In this document: piece by piece, positions 18,084 to 26,761 of the stretch | How positions within the stretch are numbered: position 1 is the stretch's first letter | Layout of the letters: each line of letters opens with the position of its first letter | DNA from: Bacillus sp. B1-b2 | GTDB lineage: Bacteria; Bacillota; Bacilli; Bacillales; Cytobacillaceae | Direction of reading: 5' to 3' | Assembly: GCF_009183415.1 (NCBI RefSeq) | Contig: NZ_WEHU01000001.1 | Location: forward strand, 186,001-250,000 | DNA length: 64,000 nucleotides | The notes under the pieces: model-generated | What the model saw: only the letters and a program-made list of their open reading frames with translations | Database searches by the model: none | Told to the model about the DNA's origin: nothing | Translations under genes and position numbers: made by a program

Positions 18084-18914
18084 GTGTTGAAGAAACTATT
18101 ACTAATTCCATTATTAGTTTCCCTTACGATAACGACAGTAGGAGCTAATGTTCATGCGACTGCAAATAAAGATGGGTATTCACCGATTAGCTTTGATTTA
18201 CAATTACTTTCATGGGAGCAAATGAATCCTATTATACCTAAATTCAGTGTATTTACGATTATTGATGTAGAAAGTGGTAAACATTTTCAAGTTCAAAGAA
18301 GAGCAGGTAGTCAACATGCAGATGTTCAACCACTTAATAAAAAAGAAACACAGATAATGAAGGACATCTATCAAGGAAGATGGAGCTGGAAGCGAAGAGC
18401 TATTATCGTGATGGTAGAAGATAAATGGTTTGCTGCATCCATGCATGGAATGCCACATGGAGCTGGAGCACTTGATAATCAATTTCCTGGTCATTTTTGT
18501 GTACATTTCTTAGGAAGCACTACACATAAAACAGATAAAATGGATTTTTCTCATAAATTAATGGTATATAAAGCAGCAGGTATATTAAAGGAATACCTGG
18601 ATCAACAAAATCCAAATGATGTTGTACAATCATTTGTAGCAGGCATGAAGGAACAGGATTTTTTCATTTTAAATTATCTTGCTACAGAGCATATAGAGAA
18701 AAAAAGATTAGCGGCTATAGAAAATATTAAGTTAGTTTCTATCGAAGATAAAAAACCTGAACAATATCAAAATGGAACGGAAATAGATATTGAGGTAGTC
18801 TGGAATGTATATAAGAAAAATACACCTCCTATAAAGGAGAGGAAAATCATCCACCTAATGAGAGCTTCTTCATTAGAGCCGTGGAAGGTTTTAATGAAAG
18901 AAGATTTATTATAA
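18084..18914 (+). CDS. Secreted protein of unknown function with HG...PGHFCVHF motif
   Basis: About 276 residues if GTG 18084 is the start (AAGGA eight bases upstream; the ATG at 18075 overlaps that site). Cleavable signal peptide (about 27 residues, ending near VHAT). The middle holds a conserved-looking stretch HGMPHGAGALDNQFPGHFCV followed by HFLGSTTH, with an invariant-type Cys between histidines. This recalls the His/Cys layout of L,D-transpeptidases (HG...SHGCIR), but the match is loose and I make no functional claim. A C-terminal segment looks like a small beta domain. Own terminator at 18914. Confidence 0.65.
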   Translation: MLKKLLLIPLLVSLTITTVGANVHATANKDGYSPISFDLQLLSWEQMNPIIPKFSVFTIIDVESGKHFQVQRRAGSQHADVQPLNKKETQIMKDIYQGRWSWKRRAIIVMVEDKWFAASMHGMPHGAGALDNQFPGHFCVHFLGSTTHKTDKMDFSHKLMVYKAAGILKEYLDQQNPNDVVQSFVAGMKEQDFFILNYLATEHIEKKRLAAIENIKLVSIEDKKPEQYQNGTEIDIEVVWNVYKKNTPPIKERKIIHLMRASSLEPWKVLMKEDLL

Positions 18915-18953
18915 AAAAGTGGCTACCTTAATGAGATAGGTAGCCACTTTTTT
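18914..18953 (+). terminator. Terminator
   Basis: AAAAAAGTGGCTACC/GGTAGCCACTTTTTT, a 12-base-pair stem with T run. Confidence 0.92.
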
Positions 18954-19006
18954 GATATTTATTTTAAGAGGATAGTTACCGTGTTCAATAAGAAAAAGGA
19001 ATAGAG

Positions 19007-19252
19007 TTAACTTTTCATTTCTCCAAATTTTATAAAGGTTCTTTCCTCTTCTACTAGTCCACATGCTGCACATTGAACGCGGTACTCGGGTCCATTATAG
19101 CTCATATGAAATGGTGATAAGTTTTCTTGTGAGTATTCTTCCACTAACCCACCAGTTTGCGGATCAAGCTTAACAGATTGAGACACTTGTTTGATAACAT
19201 TAAAACGAGTTCGATTTGTTTTACAATTAGGACAGCAATACGGTGTATTCAT
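19007..19252 (-). CDS. Small zinc-ribbon protein
   Basis: 81 residues with two CxxC knuckles (CCPNC near residue 6 and CAAC near 61), typical of a zinc ribbon. GGAGG ribosome site before the ATG. No DNA-binding or enzymatic domain is recognisable; a nucleic-acid or protein adaptor role is possible. Single gene, convergent with the secreted-protein gene at 18084. Confidence 0.7.
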   Translation of the reverse strand: MNTPYCCPNCKTNRTRFNVIKQVSQSVKLDPQTGGLVEEYSQENLSPFHMSYNGPEYRVQCAACGLVEEERTFIKFGEMKS

Positions 19253-19697
19253 TTAATACCTCCAAATTTGACTAACTTTTTCTATCTTTATTTTTCCAAG
19301 AATAAAAATACTTATACATATTTAGGTGAATCAGAGCCTTGTAATATAAATGCGAATCTTGTCATATCACCGTCTTATCTGTAAATAACAAAAGTATATT
19401 TTTATATTGTCAACTATTAATTTAGTCCAATTACTGGATGGTTTATAGATATTTGGAAAATGAAGTGGAAAAAAGAGGGGATGTTATTATTTGGATATTT
19501 TTGCTCTAACTATAAATCTATCAATCTTTTCTCTAGATAAATATAAAGATAATAAGAATGGTCATTTAGTAGCGGAATAGGATGGAAATTAATGACTGAA
19601 ATATGACGAAAAACTCATGATAAGATGTTTCTGTAAGAGATGGAAAAAATAATTAACTATGAAACATGTGTTAACAACTCTAGGAGGTTATGGAAAA
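19253..19697. other. 445-base intergenic region without a clear gene
   Basis: AT-rich spacer between divergent genes. A 29-codon TTG frame at 19491-19580 follows AAGAGGGG, but has no coding support beyond that. No hairpin or repeat stood out. Promoters for the flanking genes must lie here. Confidence 0.5.
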
Positions 19698-20483
19698 ATG
19701 AAAAAAAAGAGTTTAATAGTAACAGTAGCAGCGGCATCGACATTATTTATGGCTAGCCCACTTACGAATCATGCAGATGCGGCAACAATAGAGCAACAAT
19801 CAACCAAACAATGGAAAGTTCATTCTTTTTCAGAAGAAAACCTTCAGGAGTTAATAAAAAAATATAATATTAACATTAGTGAAGAAAATAAAAATCAAAT
19901 AATGGCACAAATAAAGGATTCACTAAATAAAGGTAAATATACCAATTTGTACAATCAAATGGTATTTGATAAGCAAACAAAAGAGCCTACAAGCAGCAAT
20001 GCCACAAATGAAACAGTACAACCACCTGTTTCCAACCCTGAATCCTCTAATTCGCCAACAACTACCACAACAGCAGCCCAGGAAACTGCTGCTACAGAAA
20101 GTTCTATAAGTGCTTTTGAAAAAGAAGTGGTAGAGTTAACAAATAAAGAAAGAGCTAAATATGGTTTAACTGCATTACAGATAGATTCTGAGTTGAGTAA
20201 AGTAGCAAAAGCTAAATCACAAGATATGAGTAACAACAATTATTTTGATCACACAAGTCCTACTTATGGCAGTCCATTCGACATGATGAAGTCCTTTGGA
20301 ATATCGTATAGTGCTGCCGGAGAAAATATTGCTAAGGGACAAACCTCACCTGAAGAAGTGGTGAATGCTTGGATGAACAGTGAGGGTCACCGTGCAAATA
20401 TTTTAAGCAATAAATTCACCCATATTGGTGTAGGATATGTAGAAAATGGAAATTATTGGACGCAACAATTTATTGGAAAATAA
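19698..20483 (+). CDS. Secreted CAP/SCP-domain protein (YkwD-like)
   Basis: 261 residues from the ATG at 19698 (AGGAGG ten bases upstream). Signal peptide of about 28 residues ending at NHADA. A lysine/asparagine-rich region and a Thr/Ser/Ala-rich low-complexity linker (about 95-140) precede a C-terminal CAP domain: EVVELTNKERAKYGL, the SQDMSNNNYFDHTSP segment (His), GENIAKGQ (Glu) and NSEGHRANIL (His). Extracellular; Bacillus CAP proteins are often associated with the cell wall or spore. Activity unknown. Confidence 0.88.
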   Translation: MKKKSLIVTVAAASTLFMASPLTNHADAATIEQQSTKQWKVHSFSEENLQELIKKYNINISEENKNQIMAQIKDSLNKGKYTNLYNQMVFDKQTKEPTSSNATNETVQPPVSNPESSNSPTTTTTAAQETAATESSISAFEKEVVELTNKERAKYGLTALQIDSELSKVAKAKSQDMSNNNYFDHTSPTYGSPFDMMKSFGISYSAAGENIAKGQTSPEEVVNAWMNSEGHRANILSNKFTHIGVGYVENGNYWTQQFIGK

Positions 20484-20564
20484 ACTATATAGGTAAAAAG
20501 TAAAAATGATAAGTCCTAAGATAGTTTCTGTTCAGCACTTTACAGAATTTTAATATATTTATGG

Positions 20565-20597
20565 AAAAGCACAAATTAATGTTTATTTGTGCTTTTT
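20565..20597 (+). terminator. Terminator after CAP-domain gene
   Basis: AAAAGCACAAAT/ATTTGTGCTTTT stem with a seven-base loop and T run. Confidence 0.9.
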
Positions 20598-20736
20598 TCG
20601 TTAAGTTAAAATAAAATACTGGAGTTTTTCTATATAAATTTATATAATAGTTTTTCCTGTATATCTGCTCTTTAATAGATACACACTAAAATAGCAGAAA
20701 AAGTAGGGAATATTAATTATATAGGAGAATTCACTA

Positions 20737-21240
20737 GTGAAAATAAGACAAGGATGCATGAATGATTTACCTGTAATAATGGAGATAGTAAAAAAAACAC
20801 TGATAATTATGGAGCAAGAGGGTAATGATCAGTGGTCTGATAAATATCCGAATGAAGCAGTATTTAGAAAGGATATTGAGAGCAATACATTGTATGTGGC
20901 AATAATAGATGATAAGGTTGCGGCATCTATTACGATTGATCAGGTTGGTGGCAAGAACTATGATAAAATTGCATGGTCCTATACAGACAGAGAATTTATG
21001 ATCATTCATCGATTAGTAGTAGATCCTGACATTCGTGGTGGAGGTATTGCTAGCAAATTACTAGCTTTTGCTGAAGTATTTGGGATAGAACATGATATCT
21101 TTTATTTAAAAACAGATACGTATTCACTTAATGATAAAGCACAAAACTTATTTATTAAAAATGGATATAATAAAGTAGGTATTACTTCTTTTGAAGGGAA
21201 AAATAATCCGTTTTATTGCTATGATAAATTATTCTTATAA
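20737..21240 (+). CDS. GNAT family N-acetyltransferase
   Basis: 167 residues, GTG start behind TATAGGAGA. The acetyl-CoA loop is seen as VDPDIRGGGIASKLL (motif A, about residues 93-107), followed by FIKNGYNKVG (motif B). Substrate unknown. Single-gene unit ending at the hairpin element at 21250. Confidence 0.85.
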   Translation: MKIRQGCMNDLPVIMEIVKKTLIIMEQEGNDQWSDKYPNEAVFRKDIESNTLYVAIIDDKVAASITIDQVGGKNYDKIAWSYTDREFMIIHRLVVDPDIRGGGIASKLLAFAEVFGIEHDIFYLKTDTYSLNDKAQNLFIKNGYNKVGITSFEGKNNPFYCYDKLFL

Positions 21241-21249
21241 TATGATAAA

Positions 21250-21335
21250 GAGGCTGGAATATACGTATTTCAGCCAATGAAAATCCGAACTACAAAAAGG
21301 CATCTAAATACGCCTAGTAGTTCGGATTTTATTTT
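21250..21335. repeat. Two-hairpin intergenic element with bidirectional terminator, copy 2
   Basis: Begins GAGGCTGGAATATACGTATT and folds as GGCTGxAATA...TATTxCAGCC; a second stem AAAATCCGAACTAC/GTAGTTCGGATTTT (21280-21329) has T/A runs on both sides and ends both the plus-strand acetyltransferase gene and the minus-strand Hsp20 gene. Same plan as the element at 9077. Confidence 0.7.
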
Positions 21336-21754
21336 GCTAGAAAACTAATTCTAAGAAGTCCATCTTTCCATTGTTTTTTAATATGCTGTTCTCCTATATA
21401 TTCTGGAATGCTTATTAATTTTTGAAAGCTTTTATTTTGTCGTTCTTTTATAAAATACGTACAACCATTTAGCAAGGTCTGGTAGCTTCCTTCAATGGAG
21501 AGAATGTGCTTATTAATGGTTAAAGTAACATCTACGGGCTTTTGACTAGGCAACTCTATATCGATATAGTACATATTGTCTTTTAAATAATAATCACATG
21601 CTGGAAATTCATCACTATTCTTAATGGCTGGATTGCCTTTGTGATGCCAACTGCTTTTCGTTGATTCACTATTCGTGAACATTTGCTGCCAATATTCATC
21701 TTTATGACTATGATCCACAAATTGATAAATTTTTTGTAAGTCTTCAAAACTCAT
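21329..21754 (-). CDS. Hsp20/alpha-crystallin-like protein
   Basis: About 141 residues from the ATG at 21754 (AAAGGA nine bases upstream; another ATG six bases earlier is too close). The second half is an alpha-crystallin fold: DYYLKDNMYYIDIELP, then DVTLTINKHILSIEGSYQ, and a final DGLLRISFLAK strand. The C-terminal IxI tail of true small heat-shock proteins is lacking. In Bacillus, such degenerate Hsp20 proteins (CotM, CotP, GerT) are spore-coat components. It follows the GerT-like gene by 17 bases, which points to a spore operon. Confidence 0.78.
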   Translation of the reverse strand: MSFEDLQKIYQFVDHSHKDEYWQQMFTNSESTKSSWHHKGNPAIKNSDEFPACDYYLKDNMYYIDIELPSQKPVDVTLTINKHILSIEGSYQTLLNGCTYFIKERQNKSFQKLISIPEYIGEQHIKKQWKDGLLRISFLAK

Positions 21755-21771
21755 ATACATACATCCTTTAA

Positions 21772-22260
21772 CTAATGCATTTCTGTAACATCTATTTCAG
21801 AATATTGTATATCACTGTTTTTTTGGATTCTAATTTCTAGTATGTCATCTTTATATACTGCTGCTGAACCTTTTCTTTTAACCACCGCAGGTAATGTAAT
21901 GGTTTGTTTATCTTCCATATTTGGTATATGCTGAATAATAATTTGATTCGAAGTATAGAAAATTTTAATCTGATCAAGCCAAACAGGATCTTTAATGGGA
22001 ATTCTCACAAACACATGATGATGTGTTTCGAAAACCATATAATGAAATTTTTCTTCTTTCGTGACATTCTCATTATTCATATTACGTGCTTGAGAAAAAT
22101 TTTTAAACATGCTTTCTGGATTCATCGTTTGGTTTTGAAGAGATTCAGGCATCATTTTATCCATCATATCTTGAACATATTTTTGAATATCCTGTGGCTT
22201 CATTTGATCCAATTTACCTTTTGATTCTTTATTAAAGGGGAATAAATTCCACGGAAACAT
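21772..22260 (-). CDS. GerT-like spore protein with Hsp20 fold
   Basis: 162 residues. The N-terminus MFPWNLFPFNK, the helical QDIQKYVQDMMDKMMP segment and the alpha-crystallin-like second half (FHYMVFETHHHVFVRIPIKD, then DILEIRIQKN) fit the GerT group of spore-coat germination proteins. First gene of a two-gene minus-strand unit with the shorter Hsp20 protein. I did not find a convincing SigK or SigE promoter by eye. Assignment as GerT rests on general resemblance. Confidence 0.65.
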   Translation of the reverse strand: MFPWNLFPFNKESKGKLDQMKPQDIQKYVQDMMDKMMPESLQNQTMNPESMFKNFSQARNMNNENVTKEEKFHYMVFETHHHVFVRIPIKDPVWLDQIKIFYTSNQIIIQHIPNMEDKQTITLPAVVKRKGSAAVYKDDILEIRIQKNSDIQYSEIDVTEMH

Positions 22261-22507
22261 GGGATATTCATCCTTTCTTATTTAAGCAAAGTTATACTGA
22301 TTTTACATTCTATTCTTAAGATGTAATAAGTGTGTATCTGCCCATAAAAAAAGAGGGTAAAACCTATTCAGCTCATTTATGAAAAATGAATTAGAGTATA
22401 GTCAACCACATCACTCTCTCCATGAGTAAGTGAATCTATCTGACTTAATAGTTATCAACCTCTTATTGGTAATTCCTGTATAATCAACGTTTATTATCCA
22501 TAATGTC

Positions 22508-23866
22508 TTAATAAATACTGCTATATTTCTTCCTTTTTTGAACGTGCAACAATCTTGCAGATAAGCAAATGGCTCCTGCCGCTAAGCCGATAATTAAACC
22601 TATCCAGTATCCGTATGGTCCAAAGGTGGTATATGTAGCGATTAAAAAACCACAAGGTAATCCGATAATCCAATAAGATAAAAAACTCATGATAAGCGTT
22701 ATATTAACATCTTTATACCCTCTTAAAGCCCCTTGTATAGGTGCTTGTATGGCATCAGATAACTGAAAGAAAATAGCATAAATAAGAAAATTAGCAGTCA
22801 AATGGAGCACTTCTTGGTTTTGTGTGTAAATACTCGCAATTTCAGTACGAAAAGCAAGAAGAAATAAGCCACTAATAAAGGAGATGGTGATGGCAAGACC
22901 AACACCTACATAACTATATAGCTTAGCATCCTTTAATCGGTTTGCTCCCACTTCATAGCCTACAAGAATAGTTAGTGCAGTAGAAATGCTTAGTGGTATC
23001 ATATAAATCAGAGATGCAAAATTGATTGCTGATTGATGCGCAGCAATTGTACTTGTATCATAATTACTCATCAAGATAGTAACAGCACTAAAAATACTTG
23101 TTTCAAAAAATACAGAAAAGCCTATTGGAATACCGATGATTAAAATCTCTTTCCATTTTAACCACGAAATACTTGTCAAAGCTTGACGTAATTGATAAGA
23201 AACAAAAGGTTCTTTCTTACTTACAATCCATATAGCAATAAATAGCATACACCAATAGGTAATACTTGTAGCATAGCCTGTTCCGACACCGCCAAGTTCA
23301 GGGAATATCCAAACGCCATGAATAAAGAGATAGTTTAGTAGGATGTTTATAGGAATGGCAATCATCGTGATAAACATCGTAATTTTTGTTTGGCCAAGTG
23401 AATCCATAAAGGTACGAAGAACAAAATACATAAAAATAGGGAGAATTCCAGTACTAAGTGCTACTAAATAACGGAAAGCAATACTTTCTACTTGTTCTTC
23501 TAATCCCATCATACTTAAGATAGCATCTAAAGAAAAATAACCAATCAGAATAATAATTATTCCCATTGTTATGGCTAAATACATAGCTTGTATAACAGAA
23601 TAACTTACTTTTGAAGATTCTTTTCTTCCTAATAATTGTGAAATAATCGGTGGTAAAGCAAGGATGATCCCACTTAAGCCTGTGTAAATAGGTGTCCATA
23701 AGGAACTTCCTACTGCTACTCCAGCTAAATCAACCGGGCTGTAATGTCCTGACATGGTAGTGTCAAAAAAAGATAAAGAAAACATACCAATTTGTGTAGC
23801 TAGAACGGGAAGAAGTATCACAAGCATTTGTTTCAATTTTTGGGTTGTGGTGAATGTTTGTTTCAT
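22508..23866 (-). CDS. MATE family multidrug/Na+ antiporter
   Basis: 452 residues with twelve predicted membrane helices, the normal MATE size. The two homologous halves begin near residues 15 and 245; characteristic segments are LPVLATQIGMFSLSFFDTTM in helix 1 and SSLWTPIYTGLSGII in helix 2. Likely exports cationic drugs in exchange for Na+ or H+. AAAGAGGA ribosome site, ATG start. Monocistronic. The 247 bases downstream (22261-22507) hold weak stem-loops and a T stretch but nothing definite. Confidence 0.9.
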   Translation of the reverse strand: MKQTFTTTQKLKQMLVILLPVLATQIGMFSLSFFDTTMSGHYSPVDLAGVAVGSSLWTPIYTGLSGIILALPPIISQLLGRKESSKVSYSVIQAMYLAITMGIIIILIGYFSLDAILSMMGLEEQVESIAFRYLVALSTGILPIFMYFVLRTFMDSLGQTKITMFITMIAIPINILLNYLFIHGVWIFPELGGVGTGYATSITYWCMLFIAIWIVSKKEPFVSYQLRQALTSISWLKWKEILIIGIPIGFSVFFETSIFSAVTILMSNYDTSTIAAHQSAINFASLIYMIPLSISTALTILVGYEVGANRLKDAKLYSYVGVGLAITISFISGLFLLAFRTEIASIYTQNQEVLHLTANFLIYAIFFQLSDAIQAPIQGALRGYKDVNITLIMSFLSYWIIGLPCGFLIATYTTFGPYGYWIGLIIGLAAGAICLSARLLHVQKRKKYSSIY

Positions 23867-24044
23867 CGTTTAAAGTCCTCTTTCTTTACAGTAACTTTGA
23901 GTATTATATCATAGAACTTTTAATGGGGATTTTATTATTTTTAAAGAGGAGAAGTGTAGGGATTTTATAACTATCAAAACGAAGATAAGATCAGTTAATA
24001 GTAAAATACTATTTTCTGATCTTATCTATGGAAATATAGTGGGT

Positions 24045-24602
24045 TTACGCCTCTCTGATATCATTCGATTGCTCTTCCATCGTTTGACGTAGAGTATATA
24101 AAGTAAATAAATCTTTTGGAATTTCAAAAAGCTCATATATGTTTCCTGAACTATTTAATGTCTGTAGTAATTGACTTCTCGTCTCATTTGCAGATATTAC
24201 ATAAGGAAGCTTTTCAGCTGCTTTTAAGGAACGGATATTGTGGCTTCTTATTCTCATTAAAATGCTTTCTATTTGAAGTTCAAAAAAAGCTTCAGAGAAA
24301 AAGAAATCTTTAGCAATTTTGTTATAACCTTTGCCATGATACGGCTTTCCTAACCATGTCCCTAAAAATCCAATATTATCTTGTATATCATAAAGATTAA
24401 TGGTCCCAATGGGGTTTTGCCATTCATCAATAATGGTTCTAGAGATAAGCTCTCCACGTTCTTCTGCTTCTATTGTTTGTTTCGTTAAAAACAGAAATTC
24501 TTCATATGAATAGGCTTTTTGACGTACAAATGGGAAGACATCAGGGTGCGTCATTAAAGAGAATAATGCCTGGCAATCTTCAAGTTCTCTTTTTTTTATC
24601 AT
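24045..24602 (-). CDS. GNAT acetyltransferase (RimJ/YoaA-like) behind a structured leader
   Basis: 185 residues from the ATG at 24602, which has TGGAGGG four to eight bases upstream. An upstream in-frame ATG at 24656 would start inside the leader hairpin and is unlikely. RimJ/RimL-type GNAT fold: LGTWLGKPYHGKGYNKIAKD is the acetyl-CoA motif and IRSHNIRSLKAAEKL motif B. It resembles B. subtilis YoaA. Family members acetylate ribosomal protein termini or small molecules; substrate unknown. The unusual leader is described at 24616. Confidence 0.8.
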   Translation of the reverse strand: MIKKRELEDCQALFSLMTHPDVFPFVRQKAYSYEEFLFLTKQTIEAEERGELISRTIIDEWQNPIGTINLYDIQDNIGFLGTWLGKPYHGKGYNKIAKDFFFSEAFFELQIESILMRIRSHNIRSLKAAEKLPYVISANETRSQLLQTLNSSGNIYELFEIPKDLFTLYTLRQTMEEQSNDIREA

Positions 24603-24615
24603 ATTATCCCTCCAG

Positions 24616-24745
24616 AAAAAAATCATGCGAGGGCGGTAGACTCCATGCGTAAACAACCACCCTCGAAATTTTTTATCAATTTGTAAAAAATTTCGGGGTG
24701 GGAATCGAACCCACTAGAACCTAAAAAGGTGGCGCACCATTTGCC
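24616..24745 (-). promoter_or_regulatory. Leader RNA with tRNA T-arm-like hairpin and alternative terminator
   Basis: On the minus strand, in transcription order: GGTGCGCCACC (24730-24740), a hairpin GTGGG-TTCGATT-CCCAC (24698-24714) identical in form to a tRNA T-arm, an 18-base-pair stem CCACCCCGAAATTTTTTA/TAAAAAATTTCGAGGGTGG (24657-24701, one bulge), then CGAGGGTGG/CCGCCCTCG (24628-24665) followed by seven Ts (24616-24622). The three stems share strands, so they exclude each other in turn: T-arm versus long stem, long stem versus terminator. This is a switch layout. It lacks T-box stem I and the 5' half of a tRNA. Confidence 0.55.
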
Positions 24746-24990
24746 TTCCCTATATCTATTATTATCTTATAATAACAACCATTGCATTTATATAATACAA
24801 AAAAAAATTCTGTTTGAAAATAGGAAAATATAATTTGTAAGTAAAATATAATTTAAGACTTTGTAAAATAATTGAATGAATAAATTTTTGAGTGAAAGCC
24901 TAATTAGGATGGAAAAATAATTGAAACATTTAAAGCTTTCAATCGTATAAAATATAGAGTAAGAAAGCAAATTAAGTTGGAGGTAATATA

Positions 24991-25326
24991 ATGAATTTTG
25001 AAAAAAATGTAACAAATGATGATAAACTTTTTGCCATGTTAATTTATGTTTCTAGCCTGTTTACGAATATTATTGGACCATTAATCATATGGCTTCTAAA
25101 AAAAGATTCCTCATTTGTTGATTATCATGGGAAAGAGTATTTTAATTTCTTAATATCGTATGCTATTTACTTCTTTATAAGTAGCATTCTTACCATCATA
25201 TTAATAGGGTTTATTGGTATGATTGTTTTTGGGATAATGGCATTTGTATATACGATCATCGCTGCAGTAAGATCTTATGAAGGAAAAGAGTACCGCATCC
25301 CCCTTACTATTCATTTCATCAAATAA
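24991..25326 (+). CDS. DUF4870 membrane protein
   Basis: 111 residues with three membrane helices (about 14-36, 53-75, 78-97). NDDKLFAMLIYVSSLFTNII, the P-x-x-I-W-L-L-K turn and DYHGKEYFNF are typical of DUF4870. Function unknown. TTGGAGG ribosome site, ATG. Single gene. Confidence 0.8.
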   Translation: MNFEKNVTNDDKLFAMLIYVSSLFTNIIGPLIIWLLKKDSSFVDYHGKEYFNFLISYAIYFFISSILTIILIGFIGMIVFGIMAFVYTIIAAVRSYEGKEYRIPLTIHFIK

Positions 25327-25795
25327 TGCAAAGTGGTTTTAAGAGCATAATCTATTTATCATATGCAGAAGAACGCGATGTGCTCCACCTTTACTTCTAA
25401 ATAAGTGCTTGTTTTTCCATGTCTCCCGTCTACTCTTTACAAGATGTTTAAATTATATTAAAAAGTAATAACCTCTATAAAACACCAAACCGAACTATTA
25501 GGCTAAAGATGAATTATTAAGCCTTTTATAGTTCGGTTTTTTCTTGTTGAAATAGGAAAGTTCCAGACTTCTATTAGGTAGAAAGTTGAAATTTCTGGTG
25601 ATAGTTTTGTTCAAGGAATAGTTTAATCTAGTAACATACTTCTTATTCCTGAAGAAAATTTCTACTATTTTAAGAAGAAAAATACAACAAGTAATCATAC
25701 ATATGGATAAGGTCTAATAGAATAAAATAGAAATAAATAATAGATTTGATTAAACTCTTCATCATACAGTAAGAGTACAGTAAGGAGTATATAGT
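25327..25795. other. 469-base intergenic region
   Basis: Contains the long hairpin terminator at 25487-25542 and otherwise AT-rich sequence. A 66-codon minus-strand frame over 25498-25698 overlaps that hairpin and has no ribosome site, so I do not count it. The last 60 bases should hold the promoter of the gene at 25796. Confidence 0.5.
25487..25542. terminator. Long bidirectional-type terminator hairpin
   Basis: AAACCGAACTAT (25487-25498)/ATAGTTCGGTTT with a further inner AGGCT/AGCCT pair, flanked by As and followed by six Ts. About 160 bases from the nearest stop codon (25326). Confidence 0.8.
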
Positions 25796-26581
25796 ATGGA
25801 TATCGAAAAATATTATCAATATACTGCAGTGTCATCATTAAATGCTAGTTTAATTAGTTGTATTCCCATTATCTTATTGACTTTTGTTTTCATTGGAATT
25901 CATTCAAGCTTCACCTACTTTTTACTCATTCTTCCATTTCTTTTCTATAGCATTGCATCCTTTACTCATTACTACATACAAAAGAAGAAAGGAAGAAAAA
26001 CAGTGGAAGTAATGATTCCAGGAAAGGTAAAATCTATACTTGAAACGAAGACTACGGTATTAACTTTTTTACCAGCACCTTCCTTAAGACTGGGAATATA
26101 CACGGGAGAGGGAACGAAGGTTGGGGAAATTCGCGATATGAAATTTTCTGCTATTCGATGGTATTTACCCTACTTTTTAGATTCACTATATGCGAAGTCG
26201 TATGGTTTTTATAATACGAATAATGAATTACAATACAGCTTTACGATAAAAAAAGATGTGATTGAGATAAGAAATAAAGCGAAGCATCCAATTAGTGAAA
26301 TAAAAGAGTGTCCTACTAGTAAGAAGTCTGTAAAACTATTCTACTATAGCGAGAAATGTATTGTGATGAGAAAAAGCATGACATATACAGATTATCACTT
26401 TGAAAGAGAAGAAGGAGCTGAATTAGCACAAATCAAAAAAGGATGGATGCCAAAAAATTGGACGACACGATTAAGAGATTCAAACTTTCCGCTATTAACG
26501 ATTGACCATCATGCTTCTGATAAGGAAATCATCCATATATATGCAATCATCACCAAGATTTTTGCCTATACCAATCATTAA
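25796..26581 (+). CDS. Hypothetical protein with two N-terminal membrane helices
   Basis: 261 residues. Two membrane helices (about 16-36 and 40-62) are followed by a cytosolic, beta-rich region of about 195 residues. Strand-rich blocks such as LRLGIYTGEGTKVGEIRD and the YGFYNTNNELQYSF segment recall the tubby/LURP-one phospholipid-scramblase-like barrel, but the resemblance is weak and I do not assign it. AAGGAG ribosome site, ATG start. Single gene, not followed by a clear terminator. Confidence 0.6.
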   Translation: MDIEKYYQYTAVSSLNASLISCIPIILLTFVFIGIHSSFTYFLLILPFLFYSIASFTHYYIQKKKGRKTVEVMIPGKVKSILETKTTVLTFLPAPSLRLGIYTGEGTKVGEIRDMKFSAIRWYLPYFLDSLYAKSYGFYNTNNELQYSFTIKKDVIEIRNKAKHPISEIKECPTSKKSVKLFYYSEKCIVMRKSMTYTDYHFEREEGAELAQIKKGWMPKNWTTRLRDSNFPLLTIDHHASDKEIIHIYAIITKIFAYTNH

Positions 26582-26634
26582 CATAGCTGCAAATACTTAA
26601 AACAGGAAAAAATAAGGAAATTTACCTAAAAATA

Positions 26635-26761
26635 TTGGCAAAGTATAGGATTTCTGATAATATGTTTTCTTGTGGCTCCCTTAATATTTTGATAAAAGTA
26701 ACATCCAAAAAATTAAGGTGATGCGGGTAGGGAGAGGGCTAAAACTAAATAGGTAATACAA
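26635..26761 (+). promoter_or_regulatory. Promoter and short structured leader of purine permease gene
   Basis: TTGGCA (26635-26640), 17-base spacer, TAATAT (26658-26663). In the leader of about 90 bases the strand CTCCCTTAAT (26676-26685) can pair either with ATTAAGG (26711-26717) or with AGGGAG (26729-26734), giving alternative folds. The conserved purine-riboswitch core is absent. Confidence 0.35.

Noticed and set aside
19491-19580. 29-codon TTG frame behind AAGAGGGG
   Set aside because: No conserved features, rare start, and no terminator; a chance frame is as likely.
24628-24665. T-box riboswitch before the acetyltransferase gene
   Set aside because: AGGGTGG is present, but the remainder of the T-box, stem I and a specifier loop are missing; the leader is only about 130 bases.
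24698-24745. tRNA gene on the minus strand
   Set aside because: Only the T-arm and a short upstream stem are tRNA-like; there is no matching 5' acceptor strand, D-arm or 5-bp anticodon stem.
25498-25698. 66-codon minus-strand frame
   Set aside because: Overlaps a strong terminator hairpin and lacks a ribosome site.
26664-26761. Purine (guanine/adenine) riboswitch upstream of the purine permease
   Set aside because: The conserved three-way-junction bases of the purine aptamer are not present.
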